Assembly: GCA_020636315.1 (NCBI GenBank)
Contig: JACJYA010000004.1
Location: 186,001 to 250,000, forward strand
Length of the DNA stretch: 64,000 nt
DNA from: Lewinellaceae bacterium
GTDB taxonomy: Bacteria; Bacteroidota; Bacteroidia; Chitinophagales; Saprospiraceae
Direction: 5' to 3'
Shown: positions 19,194-28,868 of the stretch, piece after piece
Layout: every line of letters begins with the position of its first letter
Position numbering within the stretch: the first letter of the stretch is position 1
Translations under genes and position numbers: made by a program
Notes under the pieces: generated by a model
What the model saw: the letters and a program-made list of their open reading frames with translations, nothing else
Told to the model about the DNA's origin: nothing
Database searches by the model: none

Positions 19194-20069
19194 TCACCTT
19201 CCGAAAGATACCGTAATGCCCAGCCATGGAACGACGACAAGTGTGCCGACATCACCGGCCGGAATGAAGCCGCCGTAGTCCAGCGCAACATTTCCCCAGA
19301 CGGTTCGCCCGCCCAGCGACAGCAAGCCGAAAGCCGTGCCGCCGGCGTCAATATAGTAATTTTCTGTGAGCAGGTACCCTTTCCTGCCGATACGGATCAT
19401 TGCGCTCAGGTTGATCGTAGGAGTTCTGGCCCATTCGCCACCGGCGAAACCATACCCGAGGCCGATGTTGAAGTTTTTGTCCCGGCTGCCAAAGGTTGAA
19501 ACACCATAAGCTATACCAAAAAAACCGCCGGTATCTTCGCCCAGCACGGTGCCGATCAGCGCGCCCGCACCCAGATTGAATTTATTCTCCACAACAGGAA
19601 CGGACACTTTTGGCGTTATCCACACCGGCGTCGGCGCTCCGCCGAACAGAAATAGCGGTACGATTCCAAAGCCTATGGAGGCATTATCAGTTATTCCGAC
19701 ACTGACCTGGTTAAAGAAAACCCATAGGTTCTGGTAGTATCCCTCTCCGCCTTTGAGTCCATAGCCGTTGGGCGCCCAGAAGTAACGCGTGGCCTGGGGG
19801 TTCTCCGACCAGAGCTCCCCCGCCACGACAAGTTCAGGCCTAATCTCTTTAATGGATTTGAGGTTCTTCACCTGGATAGTGATGACGCCGAGGGCTTCCG
19901 TTTTCAATCGTAATTCTTCGCTGTTTCTGTCCAGGATCTTTCCGAAGTATTCATTGCCATCCACGGTAATAACCTGCCACAGGCGGGTGGTGTCGGCCCG
20001 GGGCAGGGTATCCTGGCCGGATAACTGGCAAGCCAGAGAAACGAAAAAGAGGAGAAGAAGCTTTTTCAT
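19194..20069 (-). CDS. Exported envelope protein, probable outer-membrane barrel
   Basis: A 291-residue protein with a signal peptide (MKKLLLLFFVSLACQLSGQ). Residues 30-80 resemble a small beta domain with TVDGNEYFGKILDRNSEELR. The rest alternates Gly/aromatic-rich strands (LGAGALIGTV, NIGLGYGFAGGEW, WGNVALDYGGFIP) as in a 10-12-stranded barrel and ends in an aromatic strand, WLGITVSFGR. I do not recognise a named family; the barrel is inferred from the pattern. Confidence 0.75.
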   Translation of the reverse strand: MKKLLLLFFVSLACQLSGQDTLPRADTTRLWQVITVDGNEYFGKILDRNSEELRLKTEALGVITIQVKNLKSIKEIRPELVVAGELWSENPQATRYFWAPNGYGLKGGEGYYQNLWVFFNQVSVGITDNASIGFGIVPLFLFGGAPTPVWITPKVSVPVVENKFNLGAGALIGTVLGEDTGGFFGIAYGVSTFGSRDKNFNIGLGYGFAGGEWARTPTINLSAMIRIGRKGYLLTENYYIDAGGTAFGLLSLGGRTVWGNVALDYGGFIPAGDVGTLVVVPWLGITVSFGR

Positions 20070-20172
20070 AGTTGCAGGGTTTTATGAATGAATTCAGGTT
20101 GCATCCAATCGTTTCCTGTGATTTGTTGCCTGCAGCTTTATCTCTCTTTTTTATCGCCTGGCCTTCCTTCCC

Positions 20173-20697
20173 TCAATCGACATCCCGAAATTCCACCCGG
20201 TTTACCTTTGGCTGGAAGAACCACACCCCGAGGGGGAAAAACCACAACATGAAGAAAGGCCCGGCAAAGTCGTTCAGGTCAGCTTCGCTGCCTTTTTCTA
20301 TGGAAGAAAGGGACTTGGCCACAAAGTAGAAGGCATAAAAAATGCCGGCCATTGCCACAGCATGCAGGGGCACAATGTAATAGGGCGACTTCGGATGTTC
20401 AGGGATCAGCTGATCGGCGAAAAGGCCCAGCAGCACCAGGTCGATAAATGCATAGAGCAGGCCGGCGCGGAACCAGGCCGGGCTCAGGCTGGAAAGCGGC
20501 CTGGGCGCTTTTGCATAAAGGTGGAGCCCCAGCGTCCAGAGATAACTCACAGCCAGCAGGGCCACCACTGCATTGAGGGCAGGGGCCACCCAGGCTGCCA
20601 GAGGCAGTACCTGTTCCAGAAGGTACTCGCCGAGGCCGGGAAGTATGATGAATAAAAGGAACAATTGCCAGTGTTTCATTTTCAGGAAAAAACGCAT
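20173..20697 (-). CDS. Polytopic membrane protein of unknown function
   Basis: The core starts at MKHWQLFLLFIILPG and has five or six hydrophobic helices, with no catalytic motif that I recognise. The start at 20697 (MRFFLKMKHW) is a guess; in-frame ATGs also occur at 20772, 20718 and 20679. The helices are followed by a charged tail (FFQPKVNRVEFRDVD). It is transcribed away from the Ddl-PASTA gene. Confidence 0.7.
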   Translation of the reverse strand: MRFFLKMKHWQLFLLFIILPGLGEYLLEQVLPLAAWVAPALNAVVALLAVSYLWTLGLHLYAKAPRPLSSLSPAWFRAGLLYAFIDLVLLGLFADQLIPEHPKSPYYIVPLHAVAMAGIFYAFYFVAKSLSSIEKGSEADLNDFAGPFFMLWFFPLGVWFFQPKVNRVEFRDVD

Positions 20698-20942
20698 GGC
20701 CGGTATTTTTTCAATCATTAATATCGCCTCCTTTATTAAAACAGCCTGGCTTGCCTTAGATGTTTCGTTCAAATGACGAATACATGCCCAACCCGGCCGT
20801 TTAATCGAATCCTGCCGTCACAAAATAATCCCTGCCGGAATAACCGGAGGGATTTCAGGAATTTTGCACCTGTTCAGGCCGGGCCTTTCCGGCTGCGGAA
20901 AACGTTGCAATGAGAAAAGTTTTAAAAACGCCTCAAACAACA

Positions 20943-20950
20943 TACCTTTG
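20943..20950 (+). promoter_or_regulatory. Putative -7 box for the Ddl-PASTA gene
   Basis: TACCTTTG matches TAnnTTTG exactly and lies 130 bases before the ATG at 21081, so the message would have a leader of about 120 bases that contains the heptad array at 20988-21058. No -33 TTG is seen at 17-23 bases upstream. Confidence 0.4.
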
Positions 20951-20987
20951 TACGTTCAATGCCGGAGGCATAGAAGGTGGCCGGCTC

Positions 20988-21058
20988 GTTGTTTGTTCCA
21001 TGTTCCCTGTTGCCGGTTTTCAGTTCGCCAAAAAATCACGAACAACTCGCGAATAACT
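20988..21058. repeat. Heptanucleotide word array in the leader of the Ddl-PASTA gene
   Basis: Six consecutive 7-base words of the form GTTnnnn fill 20988-21029 with no slip. After a short A-rich loop come words ending in AAC (21037-21057), the complementary orientation. Outer ggctcg (20983-20988) can pair with cgagcc (21060-21065). The arms can form an imperfect hairpin just before the ATG at 21081. Confidence 0.8.
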
Positions 21059-21080
21059 TCCGAGCCCCAAGCACAAACTC

Positions 21081-24000
21081 ATGAAAGTAGGTATTCTCTT
21101 TGGTGGCCCTTCCCGCGAACGAGAGATCTCATTCGCCAGCGGGCGGACTGTTTACGACAACCTCGACCGCACGCTGTTCGAGCCTGTCCCCCTGTTTGTG
21201 GACAGCCACCGGAATATCATCCTGCTGGACTGGCACTATATTTACAAAGGAGCCATCCGGAATTTCTACCCTCCCAGGGATACGCAGCCCTCCTCACCCC
21301 ATCATTTCGAGATCTATGTAGAAAGCCTTGGGGAATTGTCGGCGGAACAACAGGATGCCCTCATCCGCCAGGTGGGGTCTAAAGTGGAACCGGAGGAACT
21401 GCCCGGCCTTATTGACATGGCATTCCTTGCCCTGCATGGCGATTACGGAGAAAACGGAGAGGTTCAGCAGCAACTGTCCGATCTCAACATACCATACACC
21501 GGCAGCGGGGTACGCGCCTGCCAGATCGGAGCGGACAAAGCTCTCCTCAAAGAAATTATGGGAGTCCGGGACTTTGCCCGCCCCCGGCTGATGGCCCTTT
21601 TTCGCGAAGAATGGCTGCAGGGCAAACCAGCCGATTATTATCAGGAAGCCATTGAAAAGATCGGTTTTCCCATGGCTATCCGGCCCGCCCGCCAGGGCCC
21701 TGCCATTGGCGCATCCATCATAAAAGAAGAACAGGGGCTGGAGGGCTTCGACCTGGCCGTCAACCGGGCCTTATTCCGGGAAATACTGCCCGTTTACGAA
21801 TGGAGGGACCGCAGTAAATTCGAACGTTCGGAATACGTGCACCTCATCACCGATATCCGGGAAGGGCTGGGTTTTCCCATCGATGTCTCCTTCCGGGAAG
21901 AAACCCGGACACTTTACCACCCCGAAGGGCTGTTCGACTACCTGAACCAGCAGTCGGCTGAAGAGGCCGGCGCCGAAGCCTTCATCCTGGAAAGCCACCA
22001 CAAGGAAGAAAAAGTGCTCATCGAGGCTCATCCGGAAGGCAGGGAATTTTCCTGTGTCGTCATACAAAATGAGGATAAGGGCCCAACCGCTCTTCCCCCA
22101 ACAGAGATCATCCGGGACAACCAGGTTTTCGACTACAGCTTCCGCTACATGCTGGGGCTTTCCCAAAAGATCACGCCGGTGGAGCTGCCGGAAGAACAGA
22201 TACAGTCCATCCGCAGCGAATGCGAACGGCTCTTCCGGGAACTGGGCTTTAAGGCCTATGCCCGCATCGATGGAGTCTTCTCCAACGATGGGCAGGTGGT
22301 GTTTACCGAATTGAAAACCACGACGGCCATGCTGCCGTCGTCCTTCCTCTTTCACCAGGCTGCAGAGATCGGGCTGAACAGTTCCCAGTTCCTGACCTAC
22401 ATCCTCGCCACCTCGTTGCAGGAGCGGCTGGCGGAAAGCCCGGAAAATGAACACTACCAGGCAATGCTGGCCCAGCTGAACAAAAAAACAGAAGCTGCCC
22501 GGGCCGCAGCCCCTGATAAACGGCGCATTGCTGTTCTATTCGGCGGCAATTCCTCCGAACGCCACCTCTCGGTGCAGACTGGGCGCAATGTGTATGAAAA
22601 ACTGGCCAGTTCTACTTCTTACGAACCAATTCCTTTTTTCTTCAACCAAAAGGGGGAGGCACACGAACTTTACCAACTGCCCCTCCCGCTGATGCTGACC
22701 GACAACGCCGACGAGATCCGGGAACGGGTGGCCACTTTCCAGGCGCATCCGGTAATTGAAGCGATCCGGCAGGAATGCAAAGCCATCCGGGAGCGTTTCG
22801 GAACACCTTCCTACCGCTTTGAGCCCCGAAAATACTCCTACGATGAGCTGCCTGAACAGGCCGACGGGGTATTCATCGCCCTGCACGGCCGCCCCGGAGA
22901 AGACGGAACCGTTCAGGAAGAACTGGAAAAGCGCGGGATCCCTTACAATGGATCAGGCCCCCGGTCATCAGCCGTTACGATCGATAAATACCAAACCCTG
23001 CAGACGCTGAAACGCAACGGATTTACTATAGCCGATCAGTTGGTAATGCACAGGGAAGTTTTTGAACAAGGCCCGGAGGAATTCTACAAACGCATAGAGA
23101 ACCGGTTCGCCTATCCGTTTGTTGCCAAACCGGTGGACGACGGCAGCAGCCTGGCAGTTAAGATCATAAAGTCCCCGGAAGAACTGGAGGCTTACACCCG
23201 CCTGATTTTCCGCCCTCCCGGTGAAGAAGGGCGCGAGGCCCGGCACAAGCTTAAGCTGGGCGCCCGGGAAGAATTTCCCCGAAAGGATGAGATTCTGTTC
23301 GAAAACCTGGTTGGGGCAAGCGGCGCCCGGCAGTTCCTGGAAACTACTATCGGCCTGCTGACGCATTATGTGGAGGGCGGGCAGGTGCGCTACGAGCTGT
23401 TCGAACCTTCGGAAATGCTCTCCATCGGTGAGATTCCCACGCTTGAAGAAAAATTCTTCGCGGGCGAGGAACAAAACATTACCCCGGCGCGCTTCAGCAG
23501 TAAACCGGAGGATTATCCGGCCATTGCAGAGCAGGTTAAAGAACAGGGAGAACGCGCCGCCCGCATTCTGGATATACAAGGCTATGCCCGTATCGATGCC
23601 TTCGTGCGGGTTTATTCCGACAACAGCGCCGAAGCCATTTTCATAGAGGCCAATTCCCTGCCCGCTCTTACGCCGGCCGCCGTCCTTTTCCAGCAGGCTG
23701 CTATCAATGGCTATACTCCGTTTGAGTATATCGACAGGATCATCGCGTTTGGCTTTGAACGGCAGGCCCGCAAAACACAGGAGCTACAGATACAGGAAGA
23801 AGAGCCGAGCCCTGCCATCGACCCTCTCCGCCTGTCAAAAGAGTTCAAAGCGCCATCCACCATGCCAGATAAAAAAGAGGAAAAGCTGAATTTCGATGCT
23901 TCCAGCGAAGAGAAGGGCGAAGCGGGCAACCGCCTGGGGGCAACTTTGAGTTCCCATGATCATACCCATTCAGCAGCACGGCCGCCAAATGGGCCCGAAC

Positions 24001-24941
24001 TAACCAACCACTTGGACAAAAATCAACCTTTCTGGCAGCATCTCCTGGCGCGTGCCCGGGCAGCCGCCATCGAAGCCGGCCGTTTTCTCTCCTCGGCTGT
24101 TTTCCTGCGCAACTTCGGGGCTATCCTCGCCATTCTTTTGCTGTTTTTCTTCCTGGTCACCCGCTTTCTGCGCATATACACGCACCACGGAGAATCCCTT
24201 CAGGTGCCCAGCTACATCGGCATGGACCTCAGAGATGCAGAACGCAAGGCCAACCGGCAGGATTTCAAACTGGTGGTCATTGATTCTTTCTTCGATTCGA
24301 GCAAGATACCAAACACCATATATCAGCAGGACCCCAAACCATTGCAGCGGGCCAAACAGGGCCGGACGATCTACGTCAGTAAGTACCGGGTCCTGCCCGA
24401 TTCGGCCATCCTGCCCACGCTCGTCAGCGCCGGGTACAATTATACCCAGTATGCCAATAAACTGAAACGCCTGGACATCAAAGCCACCGTTAAAGAAAAG
24501 GTGTTCGACAGCAAACAGGAAGAGAACTCCATCCTTTATTTCTATCACAAAGGGCGGAAGATCACCGATGAGATGCTGCGCCGGGGCGTGAAAGTACCGA
24601 AGGGCGCCACCCTCGACTTTGTCATTACCGAACGCCTCACCGGCACCGTGTCCGTTCCGGACCTCATCTGCAAGCGCTATGATGCCGCCACTTTCCTGAT
24701 CGAAGGGTCAAACCTCACCCTCGGCAATGTTTTCGGCAGTGTCATCAACCGGGAAAGTGCCTATGTCTATAAACAGGAACCGGAATACACTCCCGGCATG
24801 CAGATGGAGCTCGGCCAGCAGATCGATATCTACCTTACGGAAACGCTTCCGCCGGGATGCCCCGAAGACCTCGACCCCAGCAGCCTGGACGGTGGGGAGG
24901 ATAACAATCCGGAAGATCCGGAAAATGAGAATTTCAATTAA
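21081..24941 (+). CDS. Tandem D-Ala-D-Ala ligase-like protein fused to a membrane anchor and PASTA domains
   Basis: A 1286-residue fusion. Unit 1 (about 1-455) is Ddl-like: ILFGGPSREREISFASG, then LHGDYGENGEVQQQL and YTGSGV. Its KP-x3-GSS motif is changed to RPARQGPAIG and the EINTxPG motif to ELKTTTAM, so ATP or Mg binding is doubtful. Unit 2 (about 479-905) keeps HGRPGEDGTVQEELE, AKPVDDGSSLAV and EANSLPALTP and looks active. A linker, one membrane helix (about 1011-1033) and three PASTA-like repeats (from about 1037) follow. Many Bacteroidota have separate neighbouring ddl and PASTA genes; here they are joined, suggesting a membrane-bound cell-wall ligase. The role of unit 1 is inferred to be structural or regulatory. 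Confidence 0.85.
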   Translation: MKVGILFGGPSREREISFASGRTVYDNLDRTLFEPVPLFVDSHRNIILLDWHYIYKGAIRNFYPPRDTQPSSPHHFEIYVESLGELSAEQQDALIRQVGSKVEPEELPGLIDMAFLALHGDYGENGEVQQQLSDLNIPYTGSGVRACQIGADKALLKEIMGVRDFARPRLMALFREEWLQGKPADYYQEAIEKIGFPMAIRPARQGPAIGASIIKEEQGLEGFDLAVNRALFREILPVYEWRDRSKFERSEYVHLITDIREGLGFPIDVSFREETRTLYHPEGLFDYLNQQSAEEAGAEAFILESHHKEEKVLIEAHPEGREFSCVVIQNEDKGPTALPPTEIIRDNQVFDYSFRYMLGLSQKITPVELPEEQIQSIRSECERLFRELGFKAYARIDGVFSNDGQVVFTELKTTTAMLPSSFLFHQAAEIGLNSSQFLTYILATSLQERLAESPENEHYQAMLAQLNKKTEAARAAAPDKRRIAVLFGGNSSERHLSVQTGRNVYEKLASSTSYEPIPFFFNQKGEAHELYQLPLPLMLTDNADEIRERVATFQAHPVIEAIRQECKAIRERFGTPSYRFEPRKYSYDELPEQADGVFIALHGRPGEDGTVQEELEKRGIPYNGSGPRSSAVTIDKYQTLQTLKRNGFTIADQLVMHREVFEQGPEEFYKRIENRFAYPFVAKPVDDGSSLAVKIIKSPEELEAYTRLIFRPPGEEGREARHKLKLGAREEFPRKDEILFENLVGASGARQFLETTIGLLTHYVEGGQVRYELFEPSEMLSIGEIPTLEEKFFAGEEQNITPARFSSKPEDYPAIAEQVKEQGERAARILDIQGYARIDAFVRVYSDNSAEAIFIEANSLPALTPAAVLFQQAAINGYTPFEYIDRIIAFGFERQARKTQELQIQEEEPSPAIDPLRLSKEFKAPSTMPDKKEEKLNFDASSEEKGEAGNRLGATLSSHDHTHSAARPPNGPELTNHLDKNQPFWQHLLARARAAAIEAGRFLSSAVFLRNFGAILAILLLFFFLVTRFLRIYTHHGESLQVPSYIGMDLRDAERKANRQDFKLVVIDSFFDSSKIPNTIYQQDPKPLQRAKQGRTIYVSKYRVLPDSAILPTLVSAGYNYTQYANKLKRLDIKATVKEKVFDSKQEENSILYFYHKGRKITDEMLRRGVKVPKGATLDFVITERLTGTVSVPDLICKRYDAATFLIEGSNLTLGNVFGSVINRESAYVYKQEPEYTPGMQMELGQQIDIYLTETLPPGCPEDLDPSSLDGGEDNNPEDPENENFN

Positions 24942-25190
24942 ATAGTGTATCGGAAAGCAGGGTATCAGAACCGCCTTCGTGAGCAGTAGCCGCTTCAGCG
25001 GGCCAAGGACTGGAAGAGCGGAGCGAAGACGGGCAGGGAAGGTGCCGGAAACAACAAAATTACCGCTTCCTCGTTCTTGAATCAAAGGCATAGCTTAGAG
25101 CCGGTTGGGTTTTTTCCTTTGGCTTGAAAAACCAAATTCCAACACGCTCTTATCGCTGGCCTTTGCGTTTTTTAGCACAATGATCAACCT

Positions 25191-27761
25191 ATGAAGCATC
25201 TGTTCTACTTGTCTTTTTCACTACTGTTTTGCTTTTCCCTTCGCGCTCAGGTGCAGGAAGTACCGCTGCAGGGCAACCGCGTTCTGGAGCACTATTATGC
25301 TGTACAGCAAGCCGCCATGCCTCCGGCGCCGGCCTTCCGCGGCCCGGGAGAGGGTTGTATGCTGGAACAGGAAGGCAAAACGTACATCAATGCCGGCGAA
25401 ACCCGGTACATCAATACCAACATCGACACCTCCGGGCTGGGAGATGGCCCGGGGCAATATACCTGCCTCAACTGCGACGGCAACCCCATTGGGGCCACCG
25501 CCATTGTCGATGACTCTCTGAAAATCACGGCCGCAACTGATATTCTGGGGGTGGAGTTTACCTTCACGCTGCAATATTGCGCTTCGGAGGGCTGCCGGGA
25601 GGCTTCCTTTACCGTCGTGGGCAGGCGCAGAGGGCAAAATTACTTTCCCCCTGCGGTCGAGCTGCCCTCCGAAGGACAGGCCCTGGCCGAGGGGCAGGCC
25701 TCCCTCCTTCCCGGCCCCCTTGCCTGCAACCGGCTGGTGGATGCCGAAGACCGGTATGAAGGCCGCGACCAGCGCTATTATTTTACCACTTATCAGCGGG
25801 TGGACAGCAGCTTTGTCTATAACGCCAGCCGCTATGCCGGCGTGGATTCCGTTTATTTGATACTCTGCGACACCTTCGCCATCTGCGATACTTTCCATTT
25901 CGCTTTTCAGCCGGTGCGGGACACCATCAAGCTCGGCGTTGGCGGAAGAGAAGTTTTTATGGATGACTTCTCCTTCGACAGCCCTCTCACCGATGAATCG
26001 CTCTGGCTGGATGCAGACACCTACGTCAACCGGCACTTCGCCGTAAACCCGCCTTCAACCGGCGCCGCCACCTTTGACGGGCTGGGGCCCCGGGGAAAAA
26101 CTTACGGCGGCGGCCTGGGGCCGGCAGACCGGCTGACCTCTACTTATCTTGACCTTACTTCCATTTCCGGCAGCCTCTTCCTTTCTTTCTGGGTGCAACC
26201 CGGAGGGCTGGGCGAACGCCCCCGCCCTCAGGACGAGCTGGTCCTGGAATACAAAGACTTCAACGGAGACTGGGACCAGTTTGCCAAAATAATAATTGAC
26301 AGTTTTCCGGCGGCGCCCGGCGAGATATCAGCATTCCGTTTCTTTTCCTTCCCGATCCCCGAACTCTATAAGCATGGTGCTTTTCAGTTTCGCCTGACGA
26401 ATTACAACAACCGCAACGGGATCAACAACATCTGGCATGTCGATTACATCCGCCTGAGCCGCTTTGCCTCCGAAAGCGCCATCGACGACGTTGCCTTTAC
26501 CGATCCGCCCCGAACCATTCTGTCCAATTACAGCAGCATGCCCTGGCGCCATTTCAAGGGCGTAGAGGACGATGAGCTGTCCCCTTTTATTGATGTAAAT
26601 GCCCGCAACCTTTCATCGGGAGACCGCAACGCGGAACCTTCTTCTGTGCGGGTTCAGGAACAGGAAACCGGCATAGAGCTTTTCAATGTAAGCCTGTTCG
26701 CTTCCGGGCTGGAACGGAACTTCACTGCCGGCCAGTTCAAACAGCGTACCTATGACCTGCGGGGTGGCCCTCTTTTCGACCCGACTCCCTACAACGGCTA
26801 CCTCAACCAGATGAAAAGCAATGCATTCGAAGGCCCGGATCAACTGCGCTTTACAATGGAATATGGGCTGGAAAATGCCTCTCAGCAGGATGCACCCGGT
26901 TATGAATCCGTGTTGCGCAACGATAAGGTATCTTCCGTTACGGTATTCGACAATTATTTTGCCTACGATGACGGCACCGCCGAAAGCGCCCTGGTTGCCC
27001 AGGAGGATGACCAGATCGCCGTTAAGTTCACTTCTACCATCGATGATACCCTCCGGGCCGTTCGCATGCACTTCCCCCACATGATCAGCGACGTCAGCCA
27101 CCAGGAATTCAACCTGAAAATATGGGCCGGGCTGCTGGAAGGCGAACCTGATTTCGTGATGAACTTCCTCCGCCCTTTCTACCCCGACCAGGTGTTGGAT
27201 ACGCTGCAGGGATACACCACCTATCCACTGGTGGATGCCAATGGCAACCTCGCGCCCCTGTACCTCCCGGCCGGAGATTTCTATATCGGTTGGGAGCAGC
27301 TCACCAACTGTACCTTTACCGATTGCATTCCCTTCGGGCTGGACAAAAACACTCCGCAAGGACAAGCGGTGAGCTACTTCAAACAGAGCAACACGGACGT
27401 CTGGCGATCCTTCCCCGAACTGGGCGTTCCCATACCGGCCGGCGCCCTTATGGTCAGGCCGGTCGTCGGCAGCGAGACACCGGGAGCCACGGCCACCGAA
27501 GAAGCAGGAGCAGAGCCCTTTAGCATCAAAGTATTTCCCAACCCCGCCAGAGAGGTGGTCAACCTGCTGCCCGGCACGGGCCACTACGGCGGCTACCGGG
27601 CGGAACTTTTCAATAGTATGGGCCAACTGGTTTATCAGGCCCCCCTGCAGCCCCGGATGGATGTGAGCCGTTATGAAAGTGGCCTGTACCTGTTGCGAAT
27701 TGTGGAAATGGATACCGGAAAATGGGTGCAGCGCAAGGTTTTGCTGGTGGGAAAAGAATAA
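25191..27761 (+). CDS. Large secreted protein with T9SS type A sorting domain
   Basis: The 856-residue protein starts with a signal peptide (MKHLFYLSFSLLFCFSLRAQ). The N-terminal third is Cys- and beta-rich; about 255-430 resembles a jelly-roll/MAM-like module (FMDDFSFDSPLTDESLW, then WHVDYIRLSR). The C-terminal 80 residues are a sorting domain with VFPNPAREVVNLLP and ESGLYLLRIVEMDTGKW. It is therefore T9SS cargo. No enzyme motif is visible, so it may be structural or adhesive. It follows the Ddl-PASTA gene by 249 bases, which include a possible hairpin near 25110-25142. Confidence 0.85.
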   Translation: MKHLFYLSFSLLFCFSLRAQVQEVPLQGNRVLEHYYAVQQAAMPPAPAFRGPGEGCMLEQEGKTYINAGETRYINTNIDTSGLGDGPGQYTCLNCDGNPIGATAIVDDSLKITAATDILGVEFTFTLQYCASEGCREASFTVVGRRRGQNYFPPAVELPSEGQALAEGQASLLPGPLACNRLVDAEDRYEGRDQRYYFTTYQRVDSSFVYNASRYAGVDSVYLILCDTFAICDTFHFAFQPVRDTIKLGVGGREVFMDDFSFDSPLTDESLWLDADTYVNRHFAVNPPSTGAATFDGLGPRGKTYGGGLGPADRLTSTYLDLTSISGSLFLSFWVQPGGLGERPRPQDELVLEYKDFNGDWDQFAKIIIDSFPAAPGEISAFRFFSFPIPELYKHGAFQFRLTNYNNRNGINNIWHVDYIRLSRFASESAIDDVAFTDPPRTILSNYSSMPWRHFKGVEDDELSPFIDVNARNLSSGDRNAEPSSVRVQEQETGIELFNVSLFASGLERNFTAGQFKQRTYDLRGGPLFDPTPYNGYLNQMKSNAFEGPDQLRFTMEYGLENASQQDAPGYESVLRNDKVSSVTVFDNYFAYDDGTAESALVAQEDDQIAVKFTSTIDDTLRAVRMHFPHMISDVSHQEFNLKIWAGLLEGEPDFVMNFLRPFYPDQVLDTLQGYTTYPLVDANGNLAPLYLPAGDFYIGWEQLTNCTFTDCIPFGLDKNTPQGQAVSYFKQSNTDVWRSFPELGVPIPAGALMVRPVVGSETPGATATEEAGAEPFSIKVFPNPAREVVNLLPGTGHYGGYRAELFNSMGQLVYQAPLQPRMDVSRYESGLYLLRIVEMDTGKWVQRKVLLVGKE

Positions 27762-27810
27762 TAGATGAGGAAAAGTTCTCAATTATTCCCTTCAATCCCT
27801 ACCTGAGGGG

Positions 27811-27841
27811 TTGCCATTTAAAGCCTATCCCCGTACTTTTG
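27811..27841 (+). promoter_or_regulatory. Promoter of the rhodanese gene
   Basis: TTG at 27811-27813, a 20-base spacer, then TACTTTTG at 27834-27841, matching the Bacteroidota -33/-7 pattern. The ATG of the rhodanese gene follows 17 bases later, so the leader is very short. Confidence 0.65.
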
Positions 27842-27858
27842 CATCAAAAAACACTCGA

Positions 27859-28173
27859 ATGGCCAAAGATATTGATGTTAAAGAGTTCAAAGAAAAGATC
27901 GACCGGGGAGATGACTTTCTCCTTATCGATGTACGGGAGCCTTACGAGCACCAGGAATTCAACGTGGGCGGGCAGCTGATCCCATTGGGGGCCCTGCCGT
28001 CCAAGCTTGAGGCGCTGAGGCCCCATCAGGACGATGAGATCATTCTGTACTGCCGCTCCGGCAACCGCAGTGGGGTGGCCAAAGAGTTAATGGAACGCGC
28101 CGGTTTCAAAGTGGTGCGCAACCTGCTCGGGGGTATGCTCGACTGGAAAGAGAAGTTCGGAGTACACCGTTAG
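27859..28173 (+). CDS. Rhodanese-like domain protein
   Basis: Single-domain sulfurtransferase-type protein of 104 residues, cytoplasmic. The start MAKDIDVKEF at 27859 fits the family and the promoter placement; the open frame upstream is not coding. It shows LLIDVREPYEHQEF and the active-site loop YCRSGNRSG with the catalytic Cys, followed by NLLGGMLDWKE. The CRSGNRS loop is typical of active single-domain rhodaneses in sulfur transfer. It is flanked by its own promoter and a strong hairpin, so it is probably monocistronic. Confidence 0.92.
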   Translation: MAKDIDVKEFKEKIDRGDDFLLIDVREPYEHQEFNVGGQLIPLGALPSKLEALRPHQDDEIILYCRSGNRSGVAKELMERAGFKVVRNLLGGMLDWKEKFGVHR

Positions 28174-28177
28174 TTAT

Positions 28178-28227
28178 AACCGCAAAACCTGCCGGTATCC
28201 ACAATGTGGGCGGCAGGTTTTGCGGTT
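28178..28227. terminator. Bidirectional terminator between rhodanese and SPOR genes
   Basis: A perfect 16-bp stem (28178-28193 with 28212-28227) and 18-base loop followed by TTG on the plus strand. It lies 5 bases past the rhodanese stop and 12 bases past the stop of the convergent SPOR gene. Confidence 0.8.
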
Positions 28228-28238
28228 TTGGCACTAAG

Positions 28239-28868
28239 CTATTTCCGTTTCACGTAAGCGGGGACTCCTTTGCCTTCCAGTTCAGTTGCCAGGGATTTAG
28301 CCTCGCTGATGGAGCCGAAGCGATCGACCATGACAACTGTATATTTCCCACGGTCAAAGGGTTCCAGTGATGTGTTGTTGTATCCCATTCCCCTCAGTTT
28401 TTTCTCCATTTCCTGAGCATTGGCGCTGACGCTGAATGTACCGGCAATAACCATGTACTGCCCCTGCCCGGCCGACGCCCTGCTGCCCGAGGGAGACGAA
28501 TTGTTATTTCCTCCTTCAGCAACACCGTTTCCCGGATCCATTTCATTGGCGGCCGCGGTGGATCCGCCGGAAGAAGAACGCCCCTTATCGAGGTCTTCAC
28601 CATTCTGATAATCGTAACCGGAATAATCATCTGTGCCGGCGGCAGGCTGGTTTTCGGTTTGTCCGTCCCCTTCTATCCTGCCTTCGTCATCAAAATAGTA
28701 AGTATCGTCCCCCTGATCTTCACTATCGGTGGAAGCAGCGGCCTCCTCGGTTGTCGTTGCCGGTTCTCCGGAATCACCGAGCAGGTTGGTAGTCATATAA
28801 ATGAGGTAAACGAGCGCTGCCACACAGACAGCGACAATAGCAATGGTAACATAATCCAATCTAGACAT
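28239..28868 (-). CDS. SPOR domain protein with N-terminal membrane anchor
   Basis: A 209-residue single-pass protein: a hydrophobic helix at 8-28, then an acidic, Gly/Ser/Asn-rich periplasmic linker (about 30-130), then a SPOR domain (about 135-207; QYMVIAGTFSVSANAQEMEK, then GKYTVVMVDRFGSISEAK). SPOR domains bind denuded peptidoglycan at division sites, so a role at the septum or cell envelope is likely. The layout matches FtsN-like SPOR proteins, but naming it FtsN is not justified. Confidence 0.88.
   Translation of the reverse strand: MSRLDYVTIAIVAVCVAALVYLIYMTTNLLGDSGEPATTTEEAAASTDSEDQGDDTYYFDDEGRIEGDGQTENQPAAGTDDYSGYDYQNGEDLDKGRSSSGGSTAAANEMDPGNGVAEGGNNNSSPSGSRASAGQGQYMVIAGTFSVSANAQEMEKKLRGMGYNNTSLEPFDRGKYTVVMVDRFGSISEAKSLATELEGKGVPAYVKRK

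Noticed and set aside
24960..25080. Additional word array after the Ddl-PASTA gene
   Set aside because: GC-rich with a few inverted words (cgcttc, gagcgg), but no 7- or 8-base register can be set.
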